A stretch of 64,000 nucleotides of DNA, taken from assembly GCF_002443255.2 (NCBI RefSeq), contig NW_019211457.1:46963690-47027689 (forward strand). The letters are read 5' to 3'. The stretch comes from Varroa destructor. Its lineage: Eukaryota; Arthropoda; Arachnida; Mesostigmata; Varroidae. The position numbers were made by a program, and so were the translations under genes. This document shows positions 53,201 through 64,000 of the stretch, in pieces; positions within the stretch are counted from its first letter, which is position 1; the number at the start of each line of letters is the position of its first letter. The notes beneath the pieces were generated by a model. The model did no database searches and was not told where the DNA came from. It saw only the letters and a program-made list of their open reading frames with translations.

Positions 53201-54720
53201 TAGGCTCATATTTTTCTATTTTTTTCCTATTTTTAAGACACGCTCATCCTAGTCGAATGTCAATTAGGAGTAGTTAATGTAGGTTGGATCGATTTGTGAA
53301 GGGACAATTTCGAGTGCTTCTTACAAAGCATTTTCACGCAGGACGCTTCTTCAATGAGCAGGCGCTACGTTTAGGTCCGCTTTCAGACAAACCGTGTTTC
53401 GCTAAGGCAAAATTACTTAGTCAGATCAAATGTCTGCGCGCCGTGTAGCTTTAAACGTAAAGCACCTTGAACGTCTATACCGGTCCGAGTATGGGCCTCG
53501 ACGGCCAAGTGTACGTCCAAAGGTTCGTTCGTGTAACATCAAACGAGGCAAATGCATAAGTTGATTTGTCATCGCAAACAAGAACGATTTCAGTTACGTT
53601 TCAAAGTCGGCACAATACACTGCATTCCCGATTAGATCAGCCAACGACCCTAGCTGAATGAAACCGTCGGCTGTTGTCGGATGTTGGCTGGATAATTTAC
53701 ACGCTGTGTTTGAGTTCTCGGCGACGCCTGAGTCCTTTGATGGGATCCTCGACCGCGCTATTCGAGAATTAGAGACGATGCATTATTTGAGTCAAATGAG
53801 TCCTGCCGAATGTTCCTGAACCAAAACCATTAGTGGGCCTTGAACTGAAATCTATTAAATTTTTATACGACGAAAGAATATACTTTGAAGGATAATTCAC
53901 CATCTAATGACAATCAAGATAGCGTGGCGTATGCATCTAGACGAAGCTGTTTTGAGACTTTCAGTTCTGTGAGATAAAAGTTACGATAATTAGATCTGTT
54001 CCACTATCTCTAACAATTTCTAGATCAGCTCGTCCATTTAGCTATATTTGTAGCCCTTTATAGGCTTGCTAACCTAGTGGGATTGTTTAAGCGTGTGCAG
54101 CCGCTACTTTGAACTTTTTAGACTCCAGCACAGAATTAAGTCGAAACAAGCGACGTTGAATGTTAAGATCCTGTTGGAGCGGCATAAGGATATCGCACTA
54201 ATCATAATGCAATCGTACCGATATTAAGCGTGATGATTGTCAGAATAGAAATAATTATTACTTTAGTTAAGATGGTGTTCACGTTGTAAAAATCACCCTG
54301 TGCATGAGTTCCCCCCAGTTGTCGCTTGTCCATTGATCTGTTCGTTCCTCAACTTGCCCATAACGAACTTTCTCGTCGTCCAACGCTTCAACGGTCAATG
54401 TGTGCCTACTAGTAACTGCGGCGACAGCTCCTAGTCATTCAGGGTTAGACGAGTGTCGCTGAGTCATCAACTGGGCCAGCAAACAGAACTTGTTCTGCCT
54501 GACGGCAGCGGGAGAAGGCATGGGAAGGCCGCGCACAACATAAAGTCATGGTGGGAGAAAACTCAAACCACACCATAATAAAGCCCATTGGTGAACACAG
54601 GCCTTATAGTAGTCACAGCCGATATTTTCGGGTTATCAGTGTAGCTCAGTCTCTGTGCTAAACAGCTACTGTGTTGTTCGGGCTTAAATTACGAGTCGCG
54701 CTCTTCTAATAAACAACGCA
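53201..54720. other. GC-elevated patch with several stop-free stretches on both strands; no gene assigned
   Basis: Between about 53290 and 53820 composition is noticeably less AT-rich, and open stretches of 44-60 codons occur in more than one frame on each strand, including a + strand ATG frame at about 53658-53819. Because several frames are open at once and none is recognisable, I cannot say which, if any, is coding. It may be a decayed gene or transposon. Confidence 0.3.
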
Positions 54721-57700
54721 CGGCCCGCTAGTTCAGAATAAGTATGGAGGTTTATTTGCGGTATACCCGCAAGTTTAAGCGGCCCGCAATATCTGTTCTG
54801 TTATTTACTGACGCGTATTCAGTAACTCTGATTCAAACTAGGGAAAGTAGGCCCGTCAAGGTACAATGAAATCGCAACCGATAGGATGCAGCCGTGGCAT
54901 ATCCGTTTGTTCGTCATTGAGCCGTGATCAGCGAATCCGTGAACCTATGAAATCTTACTGCAGTCTTAAATGAATGAACACGATTCTTGACATGTTTGCG
55001 TTACATCTAACATGGAAGTCGATCTTCAAACGACGACGCTAGAAACTGTGTATCAACAAAGTCTTATTATCTAATTCTATACGTATCGCATAACAAGATT
55101 TAATGATATCAAACAAGAGTATTCCTACTGGATGGCGTAGCGTCTAGTAAAGGGAAGTGACCCTCGAAAAGCGAAAGTAATTAAGCCAGTCTACAGACTT
55201 GCCAAACCTAGGGTGTTGACGGTTTAACGCCGCAATCCATATATGTACACACTGTGACCATAAAGCAAGATAATTTAAAAAAAAAAAAAAGAAACAACTG
55301 CTTTTTCAAGATAAGTATTAAGTTTGTTTCCCATATTGCTCTACCAGCTATTCTTAAGCCAGTACCACAGAGCGATCTTTGATATGTATCAGCTTGGCGA
55401 GTCCTGTGTATCCAAACTCTTATCATTGTTGATGGAAACCCTTTTTCTACGACAAAAACATCTCATCTTCAAAAAAATTGCGCCTGGCCACGTTCATGCA
55501 ATCTTCACCTAGTCTTCTGCTACTTTCTGTATTAATCCTGCATAGACCCTATCCGCCAATCCGCACTTAGTGGACCGTTCCCGCTGACTGGCTTCACTCA
55601 CATCTCCCGTCCAGAGAATGTACGTAAATCATTGTCGCCGGACTTAATGCTGTTCAACTGTGTGCAAACGTTCACAGATGGCGCGAGATGCGCCACTTCA
55701 ACCGGGTATTGTGTGTTGGTGTCAATTTCGCGTGTACGGCTATATCAGCAGCAGGTCTGATCCATAGTTTTCGGTACCAGCTCACTTCTCCCAAGGCGGA
55801 AGGAATATAAAATTAGTTTTCGTCTTCAGAAACATTCGGAGCTCGGCGTGTGCACAGAGCGGATCTGCCTCTTTTCATGTTTTTCTCGTAGGTTAGCGTA
55901 TCCTAAAGTATTCAAGGGATGGAGCGTCGATCCGGTATAGGTGAGTACAAATGGCATCGCCGCCATGTTACCTACATACAGTCTTTTGGCGGTGAGTCGA
56001 TCCGCCACTTAAACACACTACACTACTTAGAGACAGCAAGCAAAATGAAGTAGTGAATGGCCGTATAGAAATACACGTTGCTAGATGTGCTGCTAGTACC
56101 ATAGATGTCAAGGGCCTGCTCGCAAGTTATGGAGAACGCTATGGAGACAACTTGATACAACAGCCTGTTCTCTTCGTTAAACGCCTTCCAGGCCACCGGT
56201 CTTATCATTGACAATCGAAAGCATTAGCTGGCACATTTCTTCTGAATTTTTCAAAATACCCTTCAACAGTACGAGCGAAAATATTTCGTAATTGTTCATG
56301 TACAATGTAAAATTATTTTTTTTGTAGGTTCACATACATTATTTGGCTCGACGACCTGAGTGTCGTATAACCACAACGCTGTCAACTGCTCCTCGATATT
56401 TAATAGGGTCTTGCTACTTTTTTTAGAATATGAACAAACAGAAAATAAAAATGGGTGTAAAAAGCGTTGCCTTTGTTTTTTTTATTGTGGGAAAACACAT
56501 TATAATACACTATCACGACTATGATCACTATCAATATGGGAACCGAAATACTGTTACCGCTTTACCTATGTGGGAAAAATAGGTTTATATTAAAATAGGT
56601 TAAAATAAAATTAAATAGATTAAAAAGGATCTATTTATAGATTTCAATTCAAAACAGATTTTTTAAAAGTAGTGATTTTACCATAGTGTTTTCTCGTCAA
56701 GCCAAACCTACTCCCAAAAAAACAAGCCTTTTAACGGCCGTTCTTTGAATAGGCCGTATACTATATACTCATAGATAAACAACAATGGTGACGAATACTC
56801 ATTAAACTTTCAATACAGTAAAGGTTAGCCGTTAGAGTATTGGCTCTTCATGTTATCGAATCGCTTCGAAGTAAAACAACAGTTATTGTAGGATGGTAAA
56901 TTTCTTTCAGCTACGCGTCATCATACCGGTTCTTATAGGCCATAAGAAAGACCGTCTGTTGTTGAGAATGTTTCCGTGATGGCGCGGCGGTAAAGTGCTT
57001 ATTTACTAAACCTAGAAACACGTGAAACCAGCCAAATACGAAATTGGACGAACCAAACTCAGGCAATGTCCAGGCATAAAACTCGAAACATTTAATGCTA
57101 AATGCTACGCATCAGCTGTTTTCCTTTAACGTGATAAAAAAAGAGAACAAAGCTTGATATTTTTATTAGACGATTAGCTGTGATATCATGGCCTCTCTCT
57201 CTTTAATCTGATATCTATGTCCTACTTTAATCCTACAAAATGCCAAACGTTTGTATTAAGAAAAATACCTATACAAGCTTCGCTCGTATCGCAAAATTCA
57301 TTTAGAACCGTTCTACTTCTGTAAGTCGAATGGGAACTGCCTTAACCTAATGACTGTAAGTAGAATGAGTGATGTCTGTTTCCATGAAAGTTGCAGACTT
57401 CCTATGAGAAATAGGACCCACTGTGCTTCTTTTATTACATAATGTTTACGTCTTTATTTTCCCTGCAATGGATCATATCGACTGCATAGGTCTTTTCCAT
57501 TCTCTATTTCCCCGCCTTAGGCTAAACTACTCCTCGGCATGCATGCAAACTCAGACCAACAAGCGAAACCAAGTTGGTTTGTGCAGAGAATCCACAAAAT
57601 AGGTATAAGCATACTAAGCAGGATTGTACAACTGATCCCTACCTTAGCTGGCGAAGCTAGAGCCGTATCTAACTGTCTGCTTTGTACTGTTGCCCGAAAA

Positions 57701-59770
57701 AGGGTATTTCTCTTTATATCAACGACAAGCAACGTTTTTTCGGCCCCAGCTGTTCATTCAGCTCTTTGACGGTAGAGGTAACTAGTCAGCGGCATTCATG
57801 AGGTCAGCATAACTGGTCATCAACTCTAACTTACACATGGTGTGATATGAATAGACACCGATAAGCGCGTTTCATTTCTAATGTCGTGGGCCTTTCTTCG
57901 TGCCGACCTAGCGGATAGGCAAATCTGCGTATATGTACGATAAAAACAGAGACAAATTTTCGGCGAGTCATTTTTACCCTGGCCATTTTCCTGTCGTCTG
58001 CTTATGGGCACGATAAAGCTAACAGACACATATACCGATGATAGAAGAGACCACCAAACGGCCTGGCGTTATTGGTCTACATTATGGGGATAAAATAAAG
58101 CTAGCTATTACTGAAGATAAATGAACTAAAGAGTGAAAGGTGGTCAAAATTGTTTTCTGTATTAATCCGACAGTGTCTATTTTCATTCTATTTTGCCCAC
58201 TCGCATGTAAATGGTTCAGCTATTCGAATTGACTTGTTACTCTTCTCGACAATGGCTCATTTCTCGTCATACATAAAGCCCAAAGTTCGACCCTATTTAC
58301 GAAAGGAGATCGGAGTTGGTTCTGTTGCAGCTCGCAATATCGATTCGCCTATCATTAAACAAAACCATTACGATACTTCGGTTTGTGCATTTCCGTGTCC
58401 GACGTCAGAACAGCTGGAAGCGATATTTCAAAAAGTTGAACTGGGTTTGTGCATGTGAACTTTTCTCTTTCCTTATATTTCGCCTATTTTTTCGCTAACA
58501 TTTATTCGATCGAATGTGGGCGCGGGGTTGGTACTTGTATATGTGTAAGGCGGGGAGGGGGCGAAGTAAGGGATATATATATCTTTACAGCAAATTTTAC
58601 TGTTGGTAACGTTTCAGAAGTACTTCGTTTTACTAGGGCGACGACTGATTCATTAGTCGGTCGTGTTTTCTATTCGATCCTCCGCGCTAATAAAGCCATA
58701 TGAACATATGGCAGCAAAAGATAGTTATACTACCAACGCAGTGCTGAGAAAGATACAGAAACGTTTGTTTACACCCTCTACACTCTTAGCAGCGTTCTCT
58801 TGTTGCGTCATGATTCCGTTTTGCCTTGATAAAAAAAATCATACTCCGAGGGGGCAACGGCTAACGATCGACGTTCTATTTCTAATCGTTAGGATATAAT
58901 GTTATTAGTAGCCGCATAACAGCCTCTAAATGACACTCTACGCACATGCACCAACAGCATTGTGGATCATTGAGATGATTTGTAGAACTTCGATTTCATC
59001 TTTCATGTAGAACTTGAAGCGTCATGAATCACTCAGATGAACTTTGATGAGGTATAAAAGTCAGTGGTGTAAGTGAGCGGCGGGTGTTCAAATAAGATTA
59101 ATTATCAATTAAAAGGCAAGTAACTAGCGGTATATGATCATCAGTACAATATATATTTGCTGATATGCTGCTGAAGAACCATCACTGTTCATTGTAATAC
59201 AGCATGAAACCATATATTATTCTTTTTTTCTGTTTTTGTACTAGAAACGTCATTTATGATATAATATCTTGTAGGTTACGCCCTCAATAAACCTGGCTTT
59301 TATTTATGGATTCAGTGACCCGGTAGAGAAGATCATGCGTAGGACGCATACGTTTGGCTCAAACAATAACAACAGCAGCAAATTATAATAAAATGTTTGA
59401 CCGAACATATTTGCTTTCTAGCGGCAAACAACTCCAAGCTGCCAATTGCTAGGCATAGCTTCATAATAAAGCTCTACAAACGGGCCAATCCCTGAACCTT
59501 ACAATATAACGTATGTCTAGACCTAAAATTTCTTGCTTCACGCTGTGAGAACTCGGATTTAGCCGGCTCGTCATTTTGTGGCACCGCCCATTTTGATTAG
59601 ATAGATCATATCGGCGTGTTGTTTTTCTGTTCCGTTTCAGCAACACATGTAGAGGGGTCGATGTTACTGGTGTCGCCGTAGACACCTATACAATAGTTGT
59701 TATCCCTTTCGACCACGAGCTGTGTCACCTTTCTCACTAATAAAACCTTTATAGACGCGCCATGCTAGAT
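54721..59770. other. No supported gene
   Basis: AT-rich DNA with short unrecognised frames. The longest is + 58150-58458, in which an inner ATG at 58252 opens a 68-codon frame containing KPKVRPYLRKEIG and PTSEQLEAIFQKVELG; no family was recognised. A TATAAAA box-like sequence occurs at 59053-59059, with no gene that I can attach to it. Confidence 0.35.
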
Positions 59771-62700
59771 TTCCAGTGTGATACAAGTACGTAATACTAC
59801 CAACGATCAAATTCTGTCTTCTCCCGATCCCTTTCTAACCAACCAGGTAACAGAAACTAACATTAATATGTCGATGTCCAGTTGCTGTGAATACGGCAAG
59901 GCTTCATTCTGCTTCAGCCTTCTAGCTTTTCAACACAATATACTTGTGATGAACTTAGCATTGATGCAGACGAGGCCCCTGCGCTTCAGAACAACAGCAG
60001 CTGCAATATCAATTGGTTTCCACATGTGCTCATTGCGCGAAAACTGTTCTTATCCTAAGAAGTTGGCATATCCACCGATGATAGAGACTGGCGCTAGAAT
60101 TTTCGAAGCTAGCTTCCGACGATCACCACCAGGGCGTCCACCCTACCTACAATCGCTGCTGCCGCTCGAGTCTTCGCCATCACTATTGAAATGACAGCAA
60201 GGTAGGTTATATTTGGTTACAACTTGGAGCAGCGATACTGAGCGACACCGGGAAGCGTTTTGGTTTGACGCAACGACCTCCCTGGGGGCACTCCACTCAT
60301 CTGGTCGCCCAACCGTTCCCTTTGCTGCCATAGCTGCTATCCGAGCCAAACCGTTCACGAATCGTGGCATAAGCGACTGTCTAGAGACTGTGCCGTCACC
60401 ACTCTGCTCAGTGAAGACAACGCTATATTTGACTGAGAAGACCACAGAAAGCCGTTAACGTTGCGGCAGTCACAGTCAACGAACATTCACAGAACAGTGG
60501 AAAATTTTCTTAGTGTATAGTTTTGCAAAGAAAAAAAAAATCATGCCTAATGTAGACTCGAGAATACTCACGTAGGATAGCATAAAGGCTGAAGGGAGTA
60601 AAGATATTAAGGCAAGTCTTGATGAACCGTTTGGATCAATTCAGATTGGCACACAGTGAGTACAAGATATTGGCAATCGACTCTATCTGTATAAAGTGTG
60701 ACTTTGCATACATTGCGATGCATGACATCATCCACCTGACGGGATCGTACGAATCGCACGTCCTGTAAATATGTTTACTTGATTTAGTCTACGGACAGCT
60801 CTGACTTTACCTATGTTTAGGATTAAAAATCATCGTAATTTTACAAAGGTTTGTAAAAAGCCAATAATAAGTATGAAATATGAATGTATCGTAAAATACA
60901 TAAATATACATATACACAACGATAGAAATTTTATTAGCCTGTGTGCATCTTGACATCCGTGAAGCTAAAGTAGTATTTATAATGATGTTTCGTGCAGGGT
61001 AAGGTAAGTATTATTTGGTCTAACTTGGATAATTAGCACACTATTATTGCTCTTTGTCTATGCGTATAGATTAGTACCACAGGGCAGTGATTCGAGGTTG
61101 TCTTTTGATGCACTTCTCTAAGACAATCGTTTTAGAAACAGTTTGAAATAACTGCGGCTACTTTAAGCATAGTGTATATTACTTATACAACAAAATGTGT
61201 AGATTGAATTTTCAATAGCAGGTAAGGAAAACGGTAGAACTTACTAAAATTGAATGATTTTACTAGATGAACATTAGTGTCGCCAAAATCAAGTTGAACA
61301 GTCATCTGTACATTCGATTAATGTGTCATTTAGGAAATAAATAGAATAAGTAGTGTGCTAATAGCCTGACGCATTAGCGAAACATTGTGTTACCGGAATA
61401 TCGTTTCCGTGCACTCGTTTCTCGTATTATCTGATAGACTGACGTCACAGGACATTAACGGAGCAAAACTCCATCACTATATATTAGGTGCACAAATGAG
61501 CTATGGGCCTAAACCTGGACTCTTTCACTTATCGCGCTCTGAGATGTATCGCGGACCTTCTCGTTCAACGGTTGTCCCATTCGGCATGATAAGGCGACAT
61601 ATCCTTCCTGTGAACACCACTATCAGCTTTTGGCTGTAAAGAACCAGACCAAGTTTTTTTTCTAATAACTAGAATGTAATAAATTCAATGTACATCTTAT
61701 TAGTAAGTAAGTAAGTAAGGAATGAGCATCGTACTCAGCAGTGACACTGACGACGACGCATACGTCCCTTGACAGTTTTAAGGTCTTCAGCTTGCATCTA
61801 TTATAGTAGCAGAAAAGTAAAACGTAGCAAAAATAAAAGTAAAGCTATATATATATATATATATATGAACACCTTAAAACTATCAAGACGTTTCGGTCCA
61901 ATTCTTTGTGCATACATACATTGAACTATCTTCACACTCACCTGCGTCATACTATCAATGCTTTAATTGTTGTCATACTCCTCTTTCTCATGAACTCAGA
62001 AGTCCTCATCAAACACTTAAATCGTATCCTTTAGCTACTGCGTTAAATTATACGGTATCACTGTCATTTCACCTGCTATTACAAATCATCATAGGCCATC
62101 GGTTCCACTTGTACACTATGTTTGCTGCATAGTGGTTCCCGTTGCGATATTTGCAGCATGTCTCGAGAAAATATGAAAAGAATCCATTCCCTGTTTGTCT
62201 ATATCCGCACGTATGTAGGTATAACTATTTAGCTTCATTTAGCCATGGCTCCTAGTCGGATCCCATCTAGTCGAGCAGTTTCACTAGGACTGCTAGGGGC
62301 TTCTTTTGCCGTTGAGGACTTAAACCGCATGCACTTTCGGAACTCCGGTGGTTGCGGTGCTCATTGTGAACGCACTACTCTAAGATAGCGACTCAGGAGC
62401 GGTATTCAACACCCTGTCGGTTGGCCCCTCAATCGGCCGGTAAAGGAGCTGTTGCTGGCGTCGATGGCTATCGTTACCAGCGCCGAATCGCGCGCGCTGT
62501 CAATTCGTTGGTTCGTCATCCGTATCAACAGCTGGGGTGAGGAGGAAACGGGGTGACGAACGCTAGATGGCACTACAGGGCCGCAAAACGATTCCATGGC
62601 CACAGTGGCTCGGCCTGGCGGCGAAGAAGCGAATTTTATGTACGGGATATCAGATGTGCAGGCATGTAAAGCGGTGTTATGTGATGACATAATAAGAAAC

Positions 62701-64000
62701 AGTAGAAATGTTAGGTCAATATCACATAATGAATCATATAGAAGTAGGTATCTAGTAAATAGACAAGGCTGTTCATGACAGGGACCTGTTCAATAAGGAG
62801 TATTTTTCAAATATAATTGATCGATAAGGATACTGGCAGCACGTAACTGATTAAGCCAATGTTTCTGTTTACCTCGTGTGAGCACAAAGAAATCATCTGT
62901 TGTAATGAACTAAAAATGTTTCGATCTTTATTTCTGCTACTACCATTAAGCATTGCTTCTGGTCTAATGATGAACTAGGGACTGTAATAATGATATCAAG
63001 CATCCGACACGGTAAGTGGAGTTTGCCTGAACTCAACCCCAACTTAGTTACGAGCACAAGTTTGTCTGGTTCACCTTGAATTTGAGCAAAGTCTAAATTT
63101 AGGGCCATAGTGTTTGCATTGATTTGCATGCAACGTATTTTTCCTGTCAGAAACATAATTTGCTTTTCGTTAGAGCCACACCAGAATTTTACTATCATTT
63201 TAAAAGTACGGATCCAAGACCAGGAAAGCATCAATACCTAGCAATGTTATTGAAATAGCCGTTCAAAGATGCTTGAATACGTTTCTCCTGTATATTATCG
63301 ACAAGCACCCGATTTTACAAAAAAAGGCAAAGTATTCTCTAAGCAGACTCGAAAGCGACTCATAGTCCGATAGTTGACGATATTTTTTTCAAAACAACAT
63401 CTTCCTCTTAGTTAGGTCTATTTAGTATAAAAGTTTTACTACATTTCGCAGGAGCATTATATGCTCAGTAAGATGCGTTTTCTTTTTATTCAGAAGAACC
63501 TAGCTGACAACTAGTAAATTTAGGAATAAGATATCGTGGTTAGCAGAGGTAATTCTTGAATTGCAATCAGTTGAAGTACAAAAAGCACATCCGATTTGTT
63601 TAAGACTATATCTATTATACACTGTTTTTTTTTTTACCAATGATAATTTCTAGGCTCTCCAATGTATCTTCTCCGAAGTCAAATAGGATTTTATTCGTAG
63701 CTTAAATCTTTTCAGATAAGGTCAACGAGTTTTTTAGATTTCATCATAAAATTATTGTGGTTAATTTGTCGTAGGAAATGTTCCAAACAATCTAGTGTCC
63801 AAACAAAGGATCACTATCGATTTTCAATAAAGCAGCTGTTAAAAATATTTACGTACACTAGTGCAGATAAGGGCAAGTCGTGGAAATACAATTCCATTGG
63901 CGCGCCACTGTAATTAGAAGCACATTGACCAAGTCTGTCAATTTAGAGAGTTTCAGAACACTTAGACATGAGGCAATTATCTATTAATGTTATTGTTTTT
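59771..64000. other. No supported gene; GC-elevated patches, simple repeats and a small inverted repeat
   Basis: Open frames in GC-elevated patches (+ 59778-60194; minus 60143-60445; minus 62406-62690; minus 62893-63234, 113 codons) are unrecognised. Simple sequence includes GTAA repeated at 61703-61719 and TA at 61846-61866. No RNA gene was seen. The right end of the window is AT-rich and featureless. Confidence 0.35.
61768..61887. repeat. 17-bp inverted repeat (one mismatch) flanking a TA microsatellite
   Basis: The arms are cttgacagttttaaggt (61768-61784) and accttaaaactatcaag (61871-61887), with 86 bp between them including the TA run at 61846-61866. This layout (short terminal inverted repeats, AT-rich interior, about 120 bp) is like a small miniature inverted-repeat element; no target duplication was identified. 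Confidence 0.5.

Noticed and set aside
54636..54710. tRNA-like GTGTAGCTCAGT segment
   Set aside because: The D, anticodon and T stems do not pair, and the B box is poor.
59053..59059. TATAAAA box followed by TCAGTG
   Set aside because: Promoter-like by motif only; no downstream exon or gene could be attached to it.
61703..61719. Tandem GTAA units resembling repeated splice donors
   Set aside because: A simple tetranucleotide microsatellite with no adjacent exon.
62893..63234. 113-codon minus-strand frame near the right end
   Set aside because: It has an ATG and a reasonable length, but no recognisable motif and no splice partner, so I do not call it a gene.

Overview
The window looks like a piece of an invertebrate, most likely arthropod, nuclear genome. 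All recognisable genes are split by spliceosomal introns (GT..AG, about 100-1250 bp), intergenic DNA is AT-rich with TA microsatellites, CpG is not depleted, and a decayed mitochondrial cox1 fragment is present. A mite or other chelicerate is my guess from general gene architecture; nothing here proves it. Five protein-coding genes can be modelled, four of them recognisable by family.

Left third (1-17 kb, + strand): a large chromatin regulator of the UpSET/KMT2E(MLL5)/SETD5 family with seven coding exons (4874-15030, 2964 aa). It carries a PHD finger and a degenerate SET domain inside very long Gln/His-rich and charged low-complexity sequence. A 72-codon upstream ORF ends on the start codon (ATGA overlap). 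Upstream is a trinucleotide-rich zone (about 0.4-1.5 kb); downstream is AT-rich DNA with microsatellites and a 100-N assembly gap (17218-17317).

Middle (17-25 kb): no gene recognised. It holds a G-rich quadruplex-type run, a cox1-derived NUMT (about 22.2-22.4 kb), a faint retroelement-integrase-like peptide, and a 190-bp near-perfect inverted repeat with a 248-bp loop (24267-24893).

25-45 kb is a compact gene cluster: sepiapterin reductase (+, five exons, 261 aa); ATP-dependent NAD(P)H-hydrate dehydratase NAXD (-, eight exons, 375 aa); COG7, a subunit of the conserved oligomeric Golgi complex (+, eight exons, 705 aa), divergent from NAXD; and, convergent with COG7, an unrecognised single-pass membrane protein on the minus strand (four exons, 241 aa) ending in a PPPPY tail. 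The exon junctions of all four were checked for reading phase and close without frameshift. The genes serve unrelated functions (tetrahydrobiopterin synthesis, NADHX/NADPHX repair, Golgi trafficking, probable ubiquitin-ligase adaptor), so there is no operon-like logic.

45-64 kb: no gene can be supported. There are a few short open frames, GC-elevated patches, palindromes and TA repeats. It could be intergenic or intronic to a gene outside the window.
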